From assembly GCA_951812585.1 (NCBI GenBank), contig OX638318.1, positions 710,819 to 774,818 of the forward strand: a stretch of DNA of 64,000 bases. Direction: 5' to 3'. The DNA comes from Rhodothermales bacterium (GTDB taxonomy: Bacteria > Bacteroidota > Rhodothermia > Rhodothermales > Bin80). A program made the position numbers and the translations under genes. Positions within the stretch are counted from its first letter, which is position 1; every line of letters starts with the position of its first letter. Below, piece after piece: positions 43,042 through 52,648 of the stretch. The notes under the pieces were generated by a model, which worked only from the letters and a program-made list of their open reading frames with translations, was not told where the DNA came from and did not search any database.

Positions 43042-45438
43042 ATGGCAGGTGCTATTGGCCAGATTCTCATCCTGACGGCCTTTGTCAGCGCGGTCCTTAG
43101 CGGGCTCGCGTTCTTCTGGTCGCAAAAGCATCACGATCCCATCCACTACGCGCGCTTCGGGCGCGTCTTGTGGGGCGTGATGACCGGATGCCTCTTCGTC
43201 GCGTGGTTGCTGCTGATCGCGCTCATAGCCACGCACCAGTTCCAGTACAACTATGTCTGGGCGCATTCCTCCCGCGACTTGCCCTTCTACTTCCTGTTCT
43301 CCGCGTCCTGGGAGGGTCAGGAAGGCTCTTTTCTGCTTTGGATCATTCTGAACAGCCTGGTGGGCCTCACGCTGATCCGCTGGGCGGACCCGCGCTTCAC
43401 AGCACCCGTCATGGCCGTGGTCGCCTTCTGCCAGGTGTTCCTTTTATCCATGATTGTTGGGCTCAAGTTCGGGCCTTTGGAGATCGGGGCTGCGCCCTTC
43501 GCCACGCTGGCCGAGGCCAACCCCGAGGCACCCATCTTTCAGAGCGATCCGGACTTTGTGCCGCTGGACGGGACCGGCCTCAACGATCTCTTGCAGAACT
43601 ACTGGATGGTGATTCATCCACCCATGCTGTTTGTGGGGTTTTCGACGCTGGTGGTCCCTTTTGCTTTCGCCATCGCCGCCCTGTGGCAGCGGCAGTACAC
43701 GCAGTGGGTGCGACCGGCACTGCCTTGGACGCTTGTGTCTGTGATGTGCCTGGGTATCGGCGTCGCCATGGGCGGCTACTGGGCCTACGAAACCCTTTCA
43801 TTTGGCGGCTTCTGGGCTTGGGATCCGGTTGAAAACTCGTCCTTCGTACCCTGGATCGTAGGCGTTGCTGCCATCCATCTGATGCTGATCCAGCGCAAAG
43901 GCGGCGTAGGCCACAAAGCGGCGCTCTTTTTGTGCATCCTGACCTACATGCTGGTGGTCTACTCCACCTTCTTGACGCGCAGCGGCATCCTCGGCGAGGC
44001 TTCTGTTCATGCGTTCGTGGACCTGGGTCTTTATAATCAACTGCTGATCTGGATCTTGGCCATGGGCATCCTGGGATTTGGCCTATTTGCGTACCGCTAC
44101 AAGGAGCTGCCGGGCCCTGTCCGCCAGGCTAACTACTTCTCGCGTGAGTTCATGGTGCTCTGCGGCTCCGTGATTCTTTGCGTGATTGCGGCAGTGGTCA
44201 TCCTGGGCACCAGCGCCCCGATTTTTGGACGGATCTTTCGCGATAACCCGGCGACGGTGCCGATTGCGTTCTACAACGACTGGACGCTGCCGCTCTCGGT
44301 CGGCCTGGTTTTTCTGGCCGGGCTCGGACAGCTGTTATGGTGGACGAAGATGCGGATCGCCAGCATCAACCGTACGCTCATGGTGCCCGTAGGGCTGGCT
44401 GTACTCAGCACGACCCTGGTGCTGCTGTTCACGCCGTTCGCCAACGATTCTGTGGCGATCGGAAACGGCTTCTGGGATCGTTACGGGTTCGGAATTCAGC
44501 TCCTCCTGTTGCTCTTTGTCGCTTTCTTTGCCCTCTACGGCAACCTCGCGGTCCTGTTGCGCATTGCCCGGGGCAACATCAGGCTCGCCGGCGGCGCCAT
44601 CGCGCATGTGGGACTGGGCATCGCTGTCCTGGGCATCATTGCATCGGCTGGTTTCAGCAATGCTATCTCCAACGCGCCGCCGCAATCTGATCGTGACAAT
44701 TTCGTCTTGGAGCGCAACAGGCCCCAGAATGTCGAAGGCTACCGCGTGGAATACATCGGCACGGAGCCGGGCGTGCGCGGTCATACCCGGTTCGTGCTTG
44801 ATTTCACCGATCCGCGCGGCCACAACTTCACGCTCAAACCCGTCGCGTACAAATCCAGCACCGGGCAGTGGATTCAGCACCCTGACCTGAAGCTGTATGT
44901 GGAAAAGGACATATTCGTAGCGGTCTCCCCACGCGACATGGTGGATCCCGATGGCGGCAACGAAGTCACGCTGGTTCGCGGCGACAGCGTGCTTCTGGAT
45001 GATGGCCGGGTCAGCCTGCGCTTCGAAGCATTTGATACCGCCGTGGACCTGGAATCTCTCGTAGGGTCGGAGGAAGCGGCCCGCACGGAAATTGCGGTGG
45101 GTGCCCTCCTGCAGGCCCGAAACCTGGACACCGGCAGCGTAGAGCGGTTGCGCCCCATCTATGCGATCCGCACCGACCGAACGGTCCGAACACTGCCCGC
45201 CCACGGCCAGGCGCTGACGGTTTACTTTACCAGCATGGATGTAACCAGCGGCGCGATCAAGCTGTCGCTGGAAGGCCTCAGCGGCCCAGACTATGTCGTG
45301 GTTCAAGCGTACGAAAAGCCTGCGATCAGTCTGGTATGGATCGGACTGATCTTGCTGAGCGGCGGCTTTCTGCTGTCGGTAATGCGCCGCGCGTCTGAAG
45401 CGGGCTTTCTGCGTCGGCGCGCTAGTCGCGAACAATAG
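43042..45438 (+). CDS. ccmF: Cytochrome c-type biogenesis protein CcmF (haem lyase subunit)
   Basis: Large membrane protein of system I cytochrome c maturation. About 14-15 membrane segments. SWEGQEGSFLLWIILNSLVG and the WWD-type motif GGFWAWDPVENSSFVPWIV (haem handling) are visible, as are QNYWMVIHPPMLFVGFSTLVVPFAFA and VYSTFLTRSGILGEASVHAF. A soluble extracytoplasmic domain (about residues 545-760) lies before the last helix. 799 residues, a little longer than proteobacterial CcmF. No other ccm genes are in the window. Its 3' end overlaps the convergent ABC permease gene by 17 bp. Confidence 0.92.
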   Translation: MAGAIGQILILTAFVSAVLSGLAFFWSQKHHDPIHYARFGRVLWGVMTGCLFVAWLLLIALIATHQFQYNYVWAHSSRDLPFYFLFSASWEGQEGSFLLWIILNSLVGLTLIRWADPRFTAPVMAVVAFCQVFLLSMIVGLKFGPLEIGAAPFATLAEANPEAPIFQSDPDFVPLDGTGLNDLLQNYWMVIHPPMLFVGFSTLVVPFAFAIAALWQRQYTQWVRPALPWTLVSVMCLGIGVAMGGYWAYETLSFGGFWAWDPVENSSFVPWIVGVAAIHLMLIQRKGGVGHKAALFLCILTYMLVVYSTFLTRSGILGEASVHAFVDLGLYNQLLIWILAMGILGFGLFAYRYKELPGPVRQANYFSREFMVLCGSVILCVIAAVVILGTSAPIFGRIFRDNPATVPIAFYNDWTLPLSVGLVFLAGLGQLLWWTKMRIASINRTLMVPVGLAVLSTTLVLLFTPFANDSVAIGNGFWDRYGFGIQLLLLLFVAFFALYGNLAVLLRIARGNIRLAGGAIAHVGLGIAVLGIIASAGFSNAISNAPPQSDRDNFVLERNRPQNVEGYRVEYIGTEPGVRGHTRFVLDFTDPRGHNFTLKPVAYKSSTGQWIQHPDLKLYVEKDIFVAVSPRDMVDPDGGNEVTLVRGDSVLLDDGRVSLRFEAFDTAVDLESLVGSEEAARTEIAVGALLQARNLDTGSVERLRPIYAIRTDRTVRTLPAHGQALTVYFTSMDVTSGAIKLSLEGLSGPDYVVVQAYEKPAISLVWIGLILLSGGFLLSVMRRASEAGFLRRRASREQ

Positions 45439-46534
45439 CCTCACGCGCGAGATGCCGCCCGGCGGCGGTCAGCACCAGTTGGCTGCTTTCCAGGTTGACC
45501 AGCCCCGCCTGTCTTGCCTGGCGAACGACCTCGCCGGCAAAGCCGGAATCCCAGCGCAAGTGATCCTGCAGGTGATCCACATGGCATTCCTCGAAGGCGT
45601 CCGGCCGATGTTCGTGCTGCGCCAGATGTATCGTCAGCATCTTCAGTGCAAATTGCCAGCGCTGGTGCGCGCGCCTGCGGTGTGCGGCCACCAGGCCCCG
45701 GGCCGGGGCAAACAGGAAGGCAACTAGAAACGCGACCCCCACAGCTACCGCCATCGATCCAGCGATAGAGACATCCAGCGCATGCGCGAACCAGTACCCG
45801 CTGACAGCGCTCGCGATGCCCAGCACGATGGCAATCAGGATCATGCGATCCAGACGATCAGTCAGCAGGTGCGCCGCCGCGGGCGGTCCCACCATGAGCG
45901 CTACGACCAGGATGGATCCCACGGCATCAAACGCCGCCACAGCGGTTACCGAGACCAAGGCCATCAGCGCGTAGTGCATCAGCATTGGCATGAACCCCAG
46001 CGTTGCGGCCAGCGCCGCATCAAAGGTGGCCAGCTTGAGCTCTTTATAGAATAGAAAGACAAAGAGCGCCGAGAGCACACCTACCATGCTCATGGAGTAG
46101 AGCGCTTGTGGACCAAGATCGTATCCAAACGCAATCCATCGATCAAAGGGCACCAGCGCCAGCTCCCCAAGGAGCACGGCGTCCGTGTCGAGATGCACAT
46201 CCCCAGCGTACCGTGCAATGAGGATTACACCGACCGAAAAAAACGCGGGAAACGCCAAGCCTATGGCCGCATCTTCACGCACCAGGTGCGTGCGCCGGAG
46301 TAGTTCAACCAGGGCCACGGTGCCTACGCCGACGGCGGCACCTCCTGCCAAAAGGAGCGGCGACGACAAGCTTTCCGTCACAAAAAAGGCCAATACGAGC
46401 CCAGGCAAGATTGCATGGCTGATGGCATCGCTCATCATCGCCATGTTGCGCAGAACCAGAAAGCACCCTGGCAGGGCGCATGCGCCAGCCACAATCACTG
46501 CAACCAGTTGTATCTCCAGCTGAAAGGATGTCAT
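45422..46534 (-). CDS. Metal ABC transporter permease (TroD/MntD/ZnuB type) with DtxR-like C-terminal domain
   Basis: ABC-3 family inner-membrane channel for Mn, Zn or Fe. About eight membrane helices; MMSDAISHAILPGLVLAF and FDAVGSILVVALMVGPPAAAHLL are the family signatures. After about residue 285 a soluble tail follows (ALKMLTIHLAQHEH, ECHVDHLQDHL, RQARQAGLVNLESSQLVLTAAGRHLAREA). Its order and final LTAAG motif resemble the winged helix of DtxR/MntR-type regulators. Such fusions occur in some Bacteroidota-type genomes. Starts within the stop of the other permease (ATGA). 370 residues. Confidence 0.85.
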   Translation of the reverse strand: MTSFQLEIQLVAVIVAGACALPGCFLVLRNMAMMSDAISHAILPGLVLAFFVTESLSSPLLLAGGAAVGVGTVALVELLRRTHLVREDAAIGLAFPAFFSVGVILIARYAGDVHLDTDAVLLGELALVPFDRWIAFGYDLGPQALYSMSMVGVLSALFVFLFYKELKLATFDAALAATLGFMPMLMHYALMALVSVTAVAAFDAVGSILVVALMVGPPAAAHLLTDRLDRMILIAIVLGIASAVSGYWFAHALDVSIAGSMAVAVGVAFLVAFLFAPARGLVAAHRRRAHQRWQFALKMLTIHLAQHEHRPDAFEECHVDHLQDHLRWDSGFAGEVVRQARQAGLVNLESSQLVLTAAGRHLAREAIVRD

Positions 46535-47640
46535 GACCGATCACGGTGCAGCTGCGCGCAAGCCGCAATACCTTTGGACGTTAGCGCCCATTGCTGTTTG
46601 CCGGCTTGCCTTACTAGTCCTTGAGCTGCCAGTGTCTTAAGCTGCGACCGCAGTTTGCCCCCCCCCGGCTGCATGGCTTGGAGCGCAGCCTCGGCGTGGG
46701 GATGGTCACGCCTGTGGTGCTGCAGGGCCAGCTGATACAGATCCATGAGGATTGCTTCGCGCTGAAAGCGCGTGCTCCTGAGCTGGTGGCGTATGGCGCG
46801 CACAATCAGGCCTCTGCCTGGCGCAAAGAGTATCGACACCACCACAACGCCGCTGATGCAAAGTACGATGGTAGGACCCGTCGGCAGGCGCGCGGTGCTG
46901 GTGCTTATCACTGCACCGGCCACGCCCGAGATTATGCCAAAGCCCATCGCGATCAGCACCATGCGTCCGAGTCTGTTGGTCCACTGCCGTGCTGCCGCGG
47001 CTGGGGCAACAATCATGGCACTCATCAGCACCACTCCAACCGTCTGCAAGCCGGTCACAATCGCGATTACCAGGAGCGTCGTCAGGATGAAATCCAAAGG
47101 CCGCATCGGCAGTCCCAAGCTTCGCCCGAAGTCTTCGTCGAAAGCCAGGACCTTGAACTCCTTCCAGAGCAGTGCAGCAACTAGCAGTGCGACCCCACCC
47201 AGCGCGGACATGGTTGCAAGGTCTCGTTCCACCAGCGCTGCTGCCTGTCCGAACAGGAAGGCCTCCAGGCCCGCCTGTTGTGCATTGGGCATCTTCTGTA
47301 TCGCGGTCAGGATCACCAGTCCCGCCCCGAAGAATACTGACAACACCAAGCCCAACGCGCTGTCGTATTTGACGCGTGACGCACCCGTTATCACTATGAC
47401 CAGCGCCGTGGCCAGCCAGCCGGCGAGCGCTGCGCCGACCATGAGCACAAGCGGAAGCTTGCTGCCCGTAACCAGAAAAGCCAGTCCGATGCCCGGCAGG
47501 GCGGCATGTGAGATGGCATCCCCCAGGAGGCTTTGCCTTCGCAGGACCGCAAAGGTGCCCAGTGCGCCGCTGACCGCTCCCAGCAGGGCGGCACCAAGTG
47601 CAACCGTCCGCAGCGTATAGTCAGTAAAGAGCTGCTCCAT
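46531..47640 (-). CDS. Metal ABC transporter permease (TroC/MntC type) with winged-helix-like tail
   Basis: Second ABC-3 permease of the importer. LLGDAISHAALPGIGLAFLV and GVVLMSAMIVAPAAAARQW are signatures. Like its partner it has a soluble C-terminal tail (AILMDLYQLALQHHRRDHPHAE, LRSQLKTLAAQGLVRQ, WALTSKGIAACAQLHRDR), again winged-helix-like. A run of nine G residues on the coding strand (46658-46666) encodes the Gly tract before the helix-turn-helix; slippage there would truncate only the tail. I chose ATG 47640 because the upstream extension is not conserved. It starts two bases after the ATPase stop and overlaps the next permease by four bases. Confidence 0.87.
   Translation of the reverse strand: MEQLFTDYTLRTVALGAALLGAVSGALGTFAVLRRQSLLGDAISHAALPGIGLAFLVTGSKLPLVLMVGAALAGWLATALVIVITGASRVKYDSALGLVLSVFFGAGLVILTAIQKMPNAQQAGLEAFLFGQAAALVERDLATMSALGGVALLVAALLWKEFKVLAFDEDFGRSLGLPMRPLDFILTTLLVIAIVTGLQTVGVVLMSAMIVAPAAAARQWTNRLGRMVLIAMGFGIISGVAGAVISTSTARLPTGPTIVLCISGVVVVSILFAPGRGLIVRAIRHQLRSTRFQREAILMDLYQLALQHHRRDHPHAEAALQAMQPGGGKLRSQLKTLAAQGLVRQAGKQQWALTSKGIAACAQLHRDRS
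46658..46666 (-). repeat. Run of nine G residues inside the permease coding sequence
   Basis: Encodes part of PGGGK just before the C-terminal winged-helix-like region. Homopolymer runs of this type are slippage-prone; no other evidence of variation can be seen in one sequence. Confidence 0.5.
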
Positions 47641-47644
47641 ACGA

Positions 47645-48373
47645 CTAACGCTCGAGGAATGCGACGCGCCCGCCATAGGTAAGGCCCAGATTCTCCTGGG
47701 TGAACACCGCAGGCACCGGCCCGCAGGCAATGCGCCTGACGTTAAGCAGCAAGACTTCATCGAAGTAGTCCGGAACCGTCTGAAGGTCGTGATGGACGGC
47801 GACAACGGTCTTGCCACCTAAGCGCAAATCTCTCAGCAGCGCAATGATGGCCCGCTCCGTGGTGGCATCCACCCCTTGGAACGGCTCGTCCATGAGGTAC
47901 ACGGTGGCGTCCTGCACCAGTGCCCGGGCCAGAAACACGCGTTGCTGCTGCCCCCCGGAAAGCTGGCTGATCTGGCGGTGCGCTAAGTGGCGTATGCCGG
48001 CCATTTCCAGTGCTTCCATGGCTTGTGCACGTTCGGTGCGCCCCGGGCGGCGGATCCATCCCAGCCGGCCATACAGACCCATCAGCACAACGTCCAGGAC
48101 ATTGGCTGGAAAGTCCCAGTCCACGCTTCCGCGCTGGGGCACATAGCCTACGATGGATTTGATGCTCGCGTAGGGTTTGCCAAAGATGTGCACATGCCCG
48201 GCCGACGGCGTGACCAAGTTCAGAATGGCCTTGATCAGCGTCGTCTTGCCCGCCCCGTTGGGGCCGACAATCGCCATCAGCACGCCGTTCGGCACAGAAA
48301 GATCAACGTCCCACAGTACTGGACGGTCGCGGTAGGCAACCGTCAAGTCACGCACTTCAATGGCCGCCAGCAT
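47645..48373 (-). CDS. Metal ABC transporter ATP-binding protein (TroB/MntB/ZnuC type)
   Basis: Energises metal uptake from the cytoplasmic side. Walker [11 protein letters not shown]-loop [16 protein letters not shown] signature QLSGGQQQR, Walker [14 protein letters not shown] and the switch His in VAVHHD are all present. [12 protein letters not shown] is typical of manganese/iron-chelate importers of this family. 242 residues. Its first codons overlap the end of the binding-protein gene by 17 bp and the permease starts a few bases after its stop, so the four genes form one operon. Confidence 0.92.
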   Translation of the reverse strand: MLAAIEVRDLTVAYRDRPVLWDVDLSVPNGVLMAIVGPNGAGKTTLIKAILNLVTPSAGHVHIFGKPYASIKSIVGYVPQRGSVDWDFPANVLDVVLMGLYGRLGWIRRPGRTERAQAMEALEMAGIRHLAHRQISQLSGGQQQRVFLARALVQDATVYLMDEPFQGVDATTERAIIALLRDLRLGGKTVVAVHHDLQTVPDYFDEVLLLNVRRIACGPVPAVFTQENLGLTYGGRVAFLER

Positions 48374-49319
48374 TCGTCAGAGCCTCCACAATCGTGTCCG
48401 TATTGTAGCGCAACATGCCCAGATATGTGCCGCTCGGCGTGCCGGGCGCATCGAGTGCATCCCCAAATAGCGTGCCCCCTATGACCACCTCAAACCCACG
48501 TGCGCGGACTGCTTCCCGCACAGCAGCAATGCCGCGCGGGGATACGGATGACTCGATGAAGATGGCGGGGATGCGGCGTTCCGCCACCATGCGCGCAACG
48601 CGCTGCACATCCGCGGTGCCTGCTTCCGTGGCCGTACTGATACCCTGGAGTCCTACAACCTCAAATCCGTATGCGTCGCCGTAGTACCCAAACGCATCGT
48701 GAGACGTTACGATAACGCGCTGCGCCGGCGCGACACGTCGAACCGCCTGCTGCGCGTAGGCATGCACGGTATCCAGCGCTGCTCCAAACGAATTCCCTTG
48801 CGCGACGAACAGGTCTGCGTGGCCCGGCGCCATTGCGCTCAGGCGCTGCGCAACGACATGAGCAGCCCGTTTCCAAAGTATAGCATCCAGCCATATGTGC
48901 GGATCATAGTTGCCTTGAAAGAGCGCAGACTCCCTCAGCAGCGTGTCCGGTATGCCTTCGGCTACCGCCAGCGTCGCAATGCCGCGGGCCTGCATCTCCG
49001 CAAACACGTCCGCCATCTTGCCTTCCAGGTGGAGGCCGTTGTACATGATGATGTCTGCCTCCGCCATAGTAGCCACATCGCGCGCGCTGGCCTTGAAGAG
49101 GTGCGGATCCACGCCCGGCCCCATCAACCCTTCCACGGACACGAGGGTGCCCCCAACCATGCGGGCTAGATCTGCCACTACCGTCGTGGTGGCCACCACG
49201 CGGATTGAACGGTCGGAAAAGTCACGCTCCTGTGAGCCGGAGCCTACCTTCGCGCAAGCCGCAAGCCCGGCGAATACAAAGCACAGCACCAGGCGCCGCA
49301 GCAAGTCGGTTGCATCCAC
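48357..49319 (-). CDS. Metal ABC transporter substrate-binding lipoprotein (TroA/ZnuA/MntA type)
   Basis: Captures Mn, Zn or Fe outside the inner membrane. The signal has lipobox AGLAAC. The ligand positions are visible: His in VDPHLFKAS, His in YDPHIWLDA, Glu in IFIESSV and Asp in FGDALDAPG, the H-H-E-D set typical of the Mn/Zn cluster A-I proteins. There is no His-rich loop, which disfavours a classical ZnuA. The start is GTG 49319 with no clear ribosome-binding site. 320 residues, first gene of the importer operon. The metal cannot be fixed from sequence; manganese is my first choice. Confidence 0.88.
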   Translation of the reverse strand: MDATDLLRRLVLCFVFAGLAACAKVGSGSQERDFSDRSIRVVATTTVVADLARMVGGTLVSVEGLMGPGVDPHLFKASARDVATMAEADIIMYNGLHLEGKMADVFAEMQARGIATLAVAEGIPDTLLRESALFQGNYDPHIWLDAILWKRAAHVVAQRLSAMAPGHADLFVAQGNSFGAALDTVHAYAQQAVRRVAPAQRVIVTSHDAFGYYGDAYGFEVVGLQGISTATEAGTADVQRVARMVAERRIPAIFIESSVSPRGIAAVREAVRARGFEVVIGGTLFGDALDAPGTPSGTYLGMLRYNTDTIVEALTNAGGH

Positions 49320-49328
49320 TAGATTTTG

Positions 49329-49353
49329 TAGTGTAGGCTAAATTCAAATTTAA
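49329..49353 (-). promoter_or_regulatory. AT-rich imperfect dyad upstream of the metal importer operon
   Basis: On the coding strand it reads AATTTAGCCTACACTA, preceded by TTAAATTTG. It lies about 10-35 bp upstream of the GTG start. Its TTAGCCTA half resembles the TTAGG/CCTAA half-sites of DtxR/MntR-type operators, but the other half is poor. Candidate only. Confidence 0.25.
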
Positions 49354-49365
49354 CGCCGTACAACT

Positions 49366-50502
49366 TTATTGTTCCGCCGTGCGTCCACCGACAAAATTCC
49401 GATCGACGGATTGTGGCTGTGCGATCCAATCTGCGATGAACACATTGGTATCACGGCTAGGCGTGCGACTGGCGTTGCGGTTTGAAGAGAAGGCCAGCTT
49501 TTTGCCATCGAACGAGAACATCGGAAACGCATCGAACGTGTTGGAATGTGTAATCTTTGTGGGTTCGCCGCCCGCGGTAGGAACCATGTAGATCGCAAAG
49601 GTGGGCCGCCCTTGCCCTACGCTTTCGAAGTTGGAGGCAAAGATGATGTGTTCGCCGCCCGGGTGAAAGAAGGGCGCCCAATTGGCACCCGGCATGTGGG
49701 TGACTTGCCGCGCATTGCTTCCATCGGCATCGGCCACGAAGATGTTCATCTTGGACGGCTCTACCAGGCCCTGCGCGAGGAGTGTTTGGTACACGGCGGA
49801 CTCTTCGCCTTCCGGCCGACTCGCCCGCCAGACGATTTGCTTGGAGTCGCGGGAAAAGAACGCACCGCCATCATAGCCCAGCGTGTGGGTCAGCTGCAAC
49901 AGTTCGCCGGTCGCCCTTTCATAGCGCCACAGTTCCAGGTCGCCCGACCGCGCAGACGTGAACACCACGTACTGGCCATCTGGTGACACGGTGGCTTCCG
50001 CATCATACCCGGGCCCGCCGATAAGCAGCTGCGGCGAATCTGCTGCCCCCGGTGAGGCTACGTAGATGTCATACGAATCATAGATCGGCCAAGCATATCG
50101 GTCACGCGCCTCCAAGGGTGGTGGGCAGTCTGGCGATGCTGCATGTGTCGATGCGTACAGCAACCGACCATCCGGCAGGAAATGACCGCAGGTCGTTCGA
50201 CCTCGCCCTGTGGACACCATAACGGGCACCCCTGGGCTTTCCGTGTCAATCACAAAATTCTGGTCGCACCCTTGCGGATTGATACCGCTGAAGTCGGACT
50301 GAAATATCAGCTGCGCGTCGTCATAGCTCCAGTATGCCTCTGCGTTATTGCCACCAAAGGTGAGCTGGCGAACGTTGCGGAGGTGCACTTCTCCTGTGAA
50401 GCGCAAGGAATCTGTACTTGGATCGTATGGCTCTTGGCGCTGCACCTGCGGCGATGCGCAGGCGCTAGCCACCAGAATCAGAAGGGCAACCGGTCTTAGC
50501 AT
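49366..50502 (-). CDS. PD40/TolB-like beta-propeller lipoprotein
   Basis: Exported beta-propeller. The signal has lipobox VASAC. Repeated PD40 blades are visible: SYDDAQLIFQSDFSG, SPDGQYVVFTSARSGDLELW, SRDSKQIVWRASRPEGEE, HPGGEHIIFASNFES and SFDGKKLAFSSNRNA, which closely resemble TolB/WD40-like repeats. 378 residues from ATG 50502, which starts the signal peptide. There is no N-terminal TolB domain and no tol-pal genes nearby, so it is not the TolB of the Tol system. Function unknown. It lies behind the metal importer on the same strand but is separated from it by the importer's promoter region. Confidence 0.85.
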   Translation of the reverse strand: MLRPVALLILVASACASPQVQRQEPYDPSTDSLRFTGEVHLRNVRQLTFGGNNAEAYWSYDDAQLIFQSDFSGINPQGCDQNFVIDTESPGVPVMVSTGRGRTTCGHFLPDGRLLYASTHAASPDCPPPLEARDRYAWPIYDSYDIYVASPGAADSPQLLIGGPGYDAEATVSPDGQYVVFTSARSGDLELWRYERATGELLQLTHTLGYDGGAFFSRDSKQIVWRASRPEGEESAVYQTLLAQGLVEPSKMNIFVADADGSNARQVTHMPGANWAPFFHPGGEHIIFASNFESVGQGRPTFAIYMVPTAGGEPTKITHSNTFDAFPMFSFDGKKLAFSSNRNASRTPSRDTNVFIADWIAQPQSVDRNFVGGRTAEQ

Positions 50503-51856
50503 GCAGGATTGTAAAGATTGTAAAGTGTTTTGTTGGTTAGTGCACACCACGATGGTGCGTTAATGCGTGCAATCGCAGCGGCCTTCCCTTGCCACCTGTG
50601 CCTCAGTGTTTCCAAGCGAATTGGACCCTGTCCCGCAAAAGCCTCGTTGCCGATACCGTTCGTGCCTCCGAAGGCGTGAAGAGCCTTTGCAGAGCGATGC
50701 ACCTCAAGCAGTGCACCCCCACCGGGAAGCAACGCCTGCCTGTTTATGTTGCCACATGCCTTTGCGTCACAGGGCCGCGCACCTTGCTTCGACCGCAGTA
50801 CAGTCGTCCGTGAATTCCGGGCTGCATGTCGGCACGGCTGCCTTGCTGCGAACGGCACCAGCAAAACCCCGATCGCCGTGCCTGCACGGCGCCGTGCGTA
50901 CGGGCCGCGCATCACTGCCTATGCTGGTGCATCGCCACAATGCTTTTGGGTCCGCTCCGCGCCGCGCCTTAGAGCTCATGCCGGATTATAGGAATAAGAC
51001 GGTTTTGGATTCCAGCCGTTCCATAGAATGCCGTATCACGATCACGCCAGACTCCCTTGTACCTCGCTCAGCGTAGCACGCGAATCCAGCCATGAACGTA
51101 AGAATGGATCTAAAAAAAGCGCGTAATGAGCACCCGAGGGGGCGACAAGGCCCGGATATACGCTGTCCTGCCGACCAAGCCGCAACCCAGAGGCACCCAC
51201 TCCAGACCATTGTTGTGCAGAGCTCCTTGTCTTCAAATTACTTGAATGCCTCTCCCGTTCGGCACTTGCTGATGGATTCTGACTGCCAGGTGCAGCCCCG
51301 TTACTTCGAGACATGTGTGCGTCAGCGCCCTGATTTCGTCTGCCCAGCCCAGCACGAGGGCCAAGCCGGGGATTCTTTGTACATACCTGACGCCGGGATA
51401 CTCCCGTTGGTGACCTGAGATGGGCACAGGCAGGTGTCAGCGTGCCAGCATGTGCATTCGCGTCATCGCTCAGGCGATCCCGCCACGGGTCTGCCGCTAT
51501 GCCCACGGGCAGCCAACCACGCGGTGCGTCCAGTCTGCGCTAGTCTCAGTGCGTTCGAGGACATGCGCTCTGACTATGTGACCAAGGTCCAGCAGAGCGT
51601 CACCCCACCAGCAGCCGGCGGCTTGTAATAGCACCGGAAAGAGCCCAATACCAGGCTGCTCCCCCTCAAAGAATATGCTCAGCGCCACCGGGGTTTGGAT
51701 CCGCCACTTTGGGGCCGCACGCCTCGACCTGGCGCGCCTGGTTCAATAAAGTGACCCACGACTAGGTGGGTGCGTGCATTGGAAATTGGTGCGTACCTTG
51801 CGCGGTAATTCCAGCGCCGCGCACGATGCTACGCACGATTTAGCCCCGTTCGGACC
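50503..51856. other. 1.35-kb gene-poor stretch
   Basis: Several open frames exist on both strands, but none has family motifs, a signal peptide or a credible start. I looked for tmRNA, RNase P RNA and tRNA consensus pieces and saw none. A small hairpin ACCCAC-GACTAG-GTGGGT lies at 51754-51771, before the thioredoxin gene. It may be a decayed genomic island or hold an unrecognised RNA. Confidence 0.45.
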
Positions 51857-52648
51857 ATGCCACTTGACTTCGATGCCGACGTCATTACGCGAAGCCACAC
51901 AATCCCGGTCCTGGTAGACTTCTGGGCACCTTGGTGCGGACCATGCCGCGTACTTGGCCCAACGCTGGACAAGCTGGCCGAAGAAAGCGCTGGCCGTTGG
52001 GAGCTGTGCAAGGTCAACACAGACGATGCCCCGGGAATTGCGCAGCGGTACGGCGTTCGCGGCATCCCTGCGGTTAAGCTGTTTGTACAGGGGGAGATCG
52101 TCAAGGAGTTCACGGGGGCCTTGGGAGAAGCACAGGTGCGCGCATGGCTTCGTGAGGCCTTGCCCTCAGAGGAGGAGGCCCGCCTGAAGGAGGCGGAAGC
52201 GCTGATGGATGGAGGTGATGTGACGGCAGCCTTGCCGCTTTTGATGAAGATTACAGCCCAAAACCCTGACTATGATCGGGCGCGCATCAGGCTGGCGCAG
52301 CTACTGGCCACGCGCGATCTGAGCCGTGCCCATCGCCTCGTGGAGGACGTCGATGCCGACCGGGACCTCTTGCCCGTGGTGGAGGCTATTCGCATGGTAG
52401 TGTCCGCGTGTGAATCCCGCCCATCCGATGATGCGCCGGGTCGGATGCTGTACACGGCGGCTTTGGAGGCCATCGGTGACGGCGACTTCAATGCGGCGCT
52501 GCGCCATGTTATTGCAGTGCTGCAGCAAGATCGCTTCTATGGAGACGACGCCGCCCGAAAGCTGGGCGTAGCGCTGTTTACGATTCTGGGCCCTGCGCAC
52601 GCACTGACCAAGCAGCACCGGAGAACCTTCGACATGTGGCTATACTGA
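51857..52648 (+). CDS. Thioredoxin with TPR-like C-terminal half (CnoX/YbbN type)
   Basis: Residues 1-105 form a thioredoxin domain: VLVDFWAPWCGPCRVLGPTL with an intact WCGPC redox centre, VNTDDAPGIAQRYGVRGIPAVKLF with the cis-Pro. Residues 110-264 are helical repeats (EARLKEAEALMDGGDVTAALPLL, MLYTAALEAIGDGDFNAALRHVIAVLQQD) as in the chaperedoxin CnoX/YbbN, which holds unfolded proteins and protects their cysteines. Unlike E. coli CnoX the CxxC is complete, so it may be a reductase as well. 263 residues, no signal peptide, cytoplasmic. It is monocistronic as far as can be seen. Confidence 0.88.
   Translation: MPLDFDADVITRSHTIPVLVDFWAPWCGPCRVLGPTLDKLAEESAGRWELCKVNTDDAPGIAQRYGVRGIPAVKLFVQGEIVKEFTGALGEAQVRAWLREALPSEEEARLKEAEALMDGGDVTAALPLLMKITAQNPDYDRARIRLAQLLATRDLSRAHRLVEDVDADRDLLPVVEAIRMVVSACESRPSDDAPGRMLYTAALEAIGDGDFNAALRHVIAVLQQDRFYGDDAARKLGVALFTILGPAHALTKQHRRTFDMWLY

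Noticed and set aside
49366-50502. TolB of the Tol-Pal system
   Set aside because: Only the PD40 propeller is present, with a lipobox and without the N-terminal TolB domain or tol/pal neighbours.
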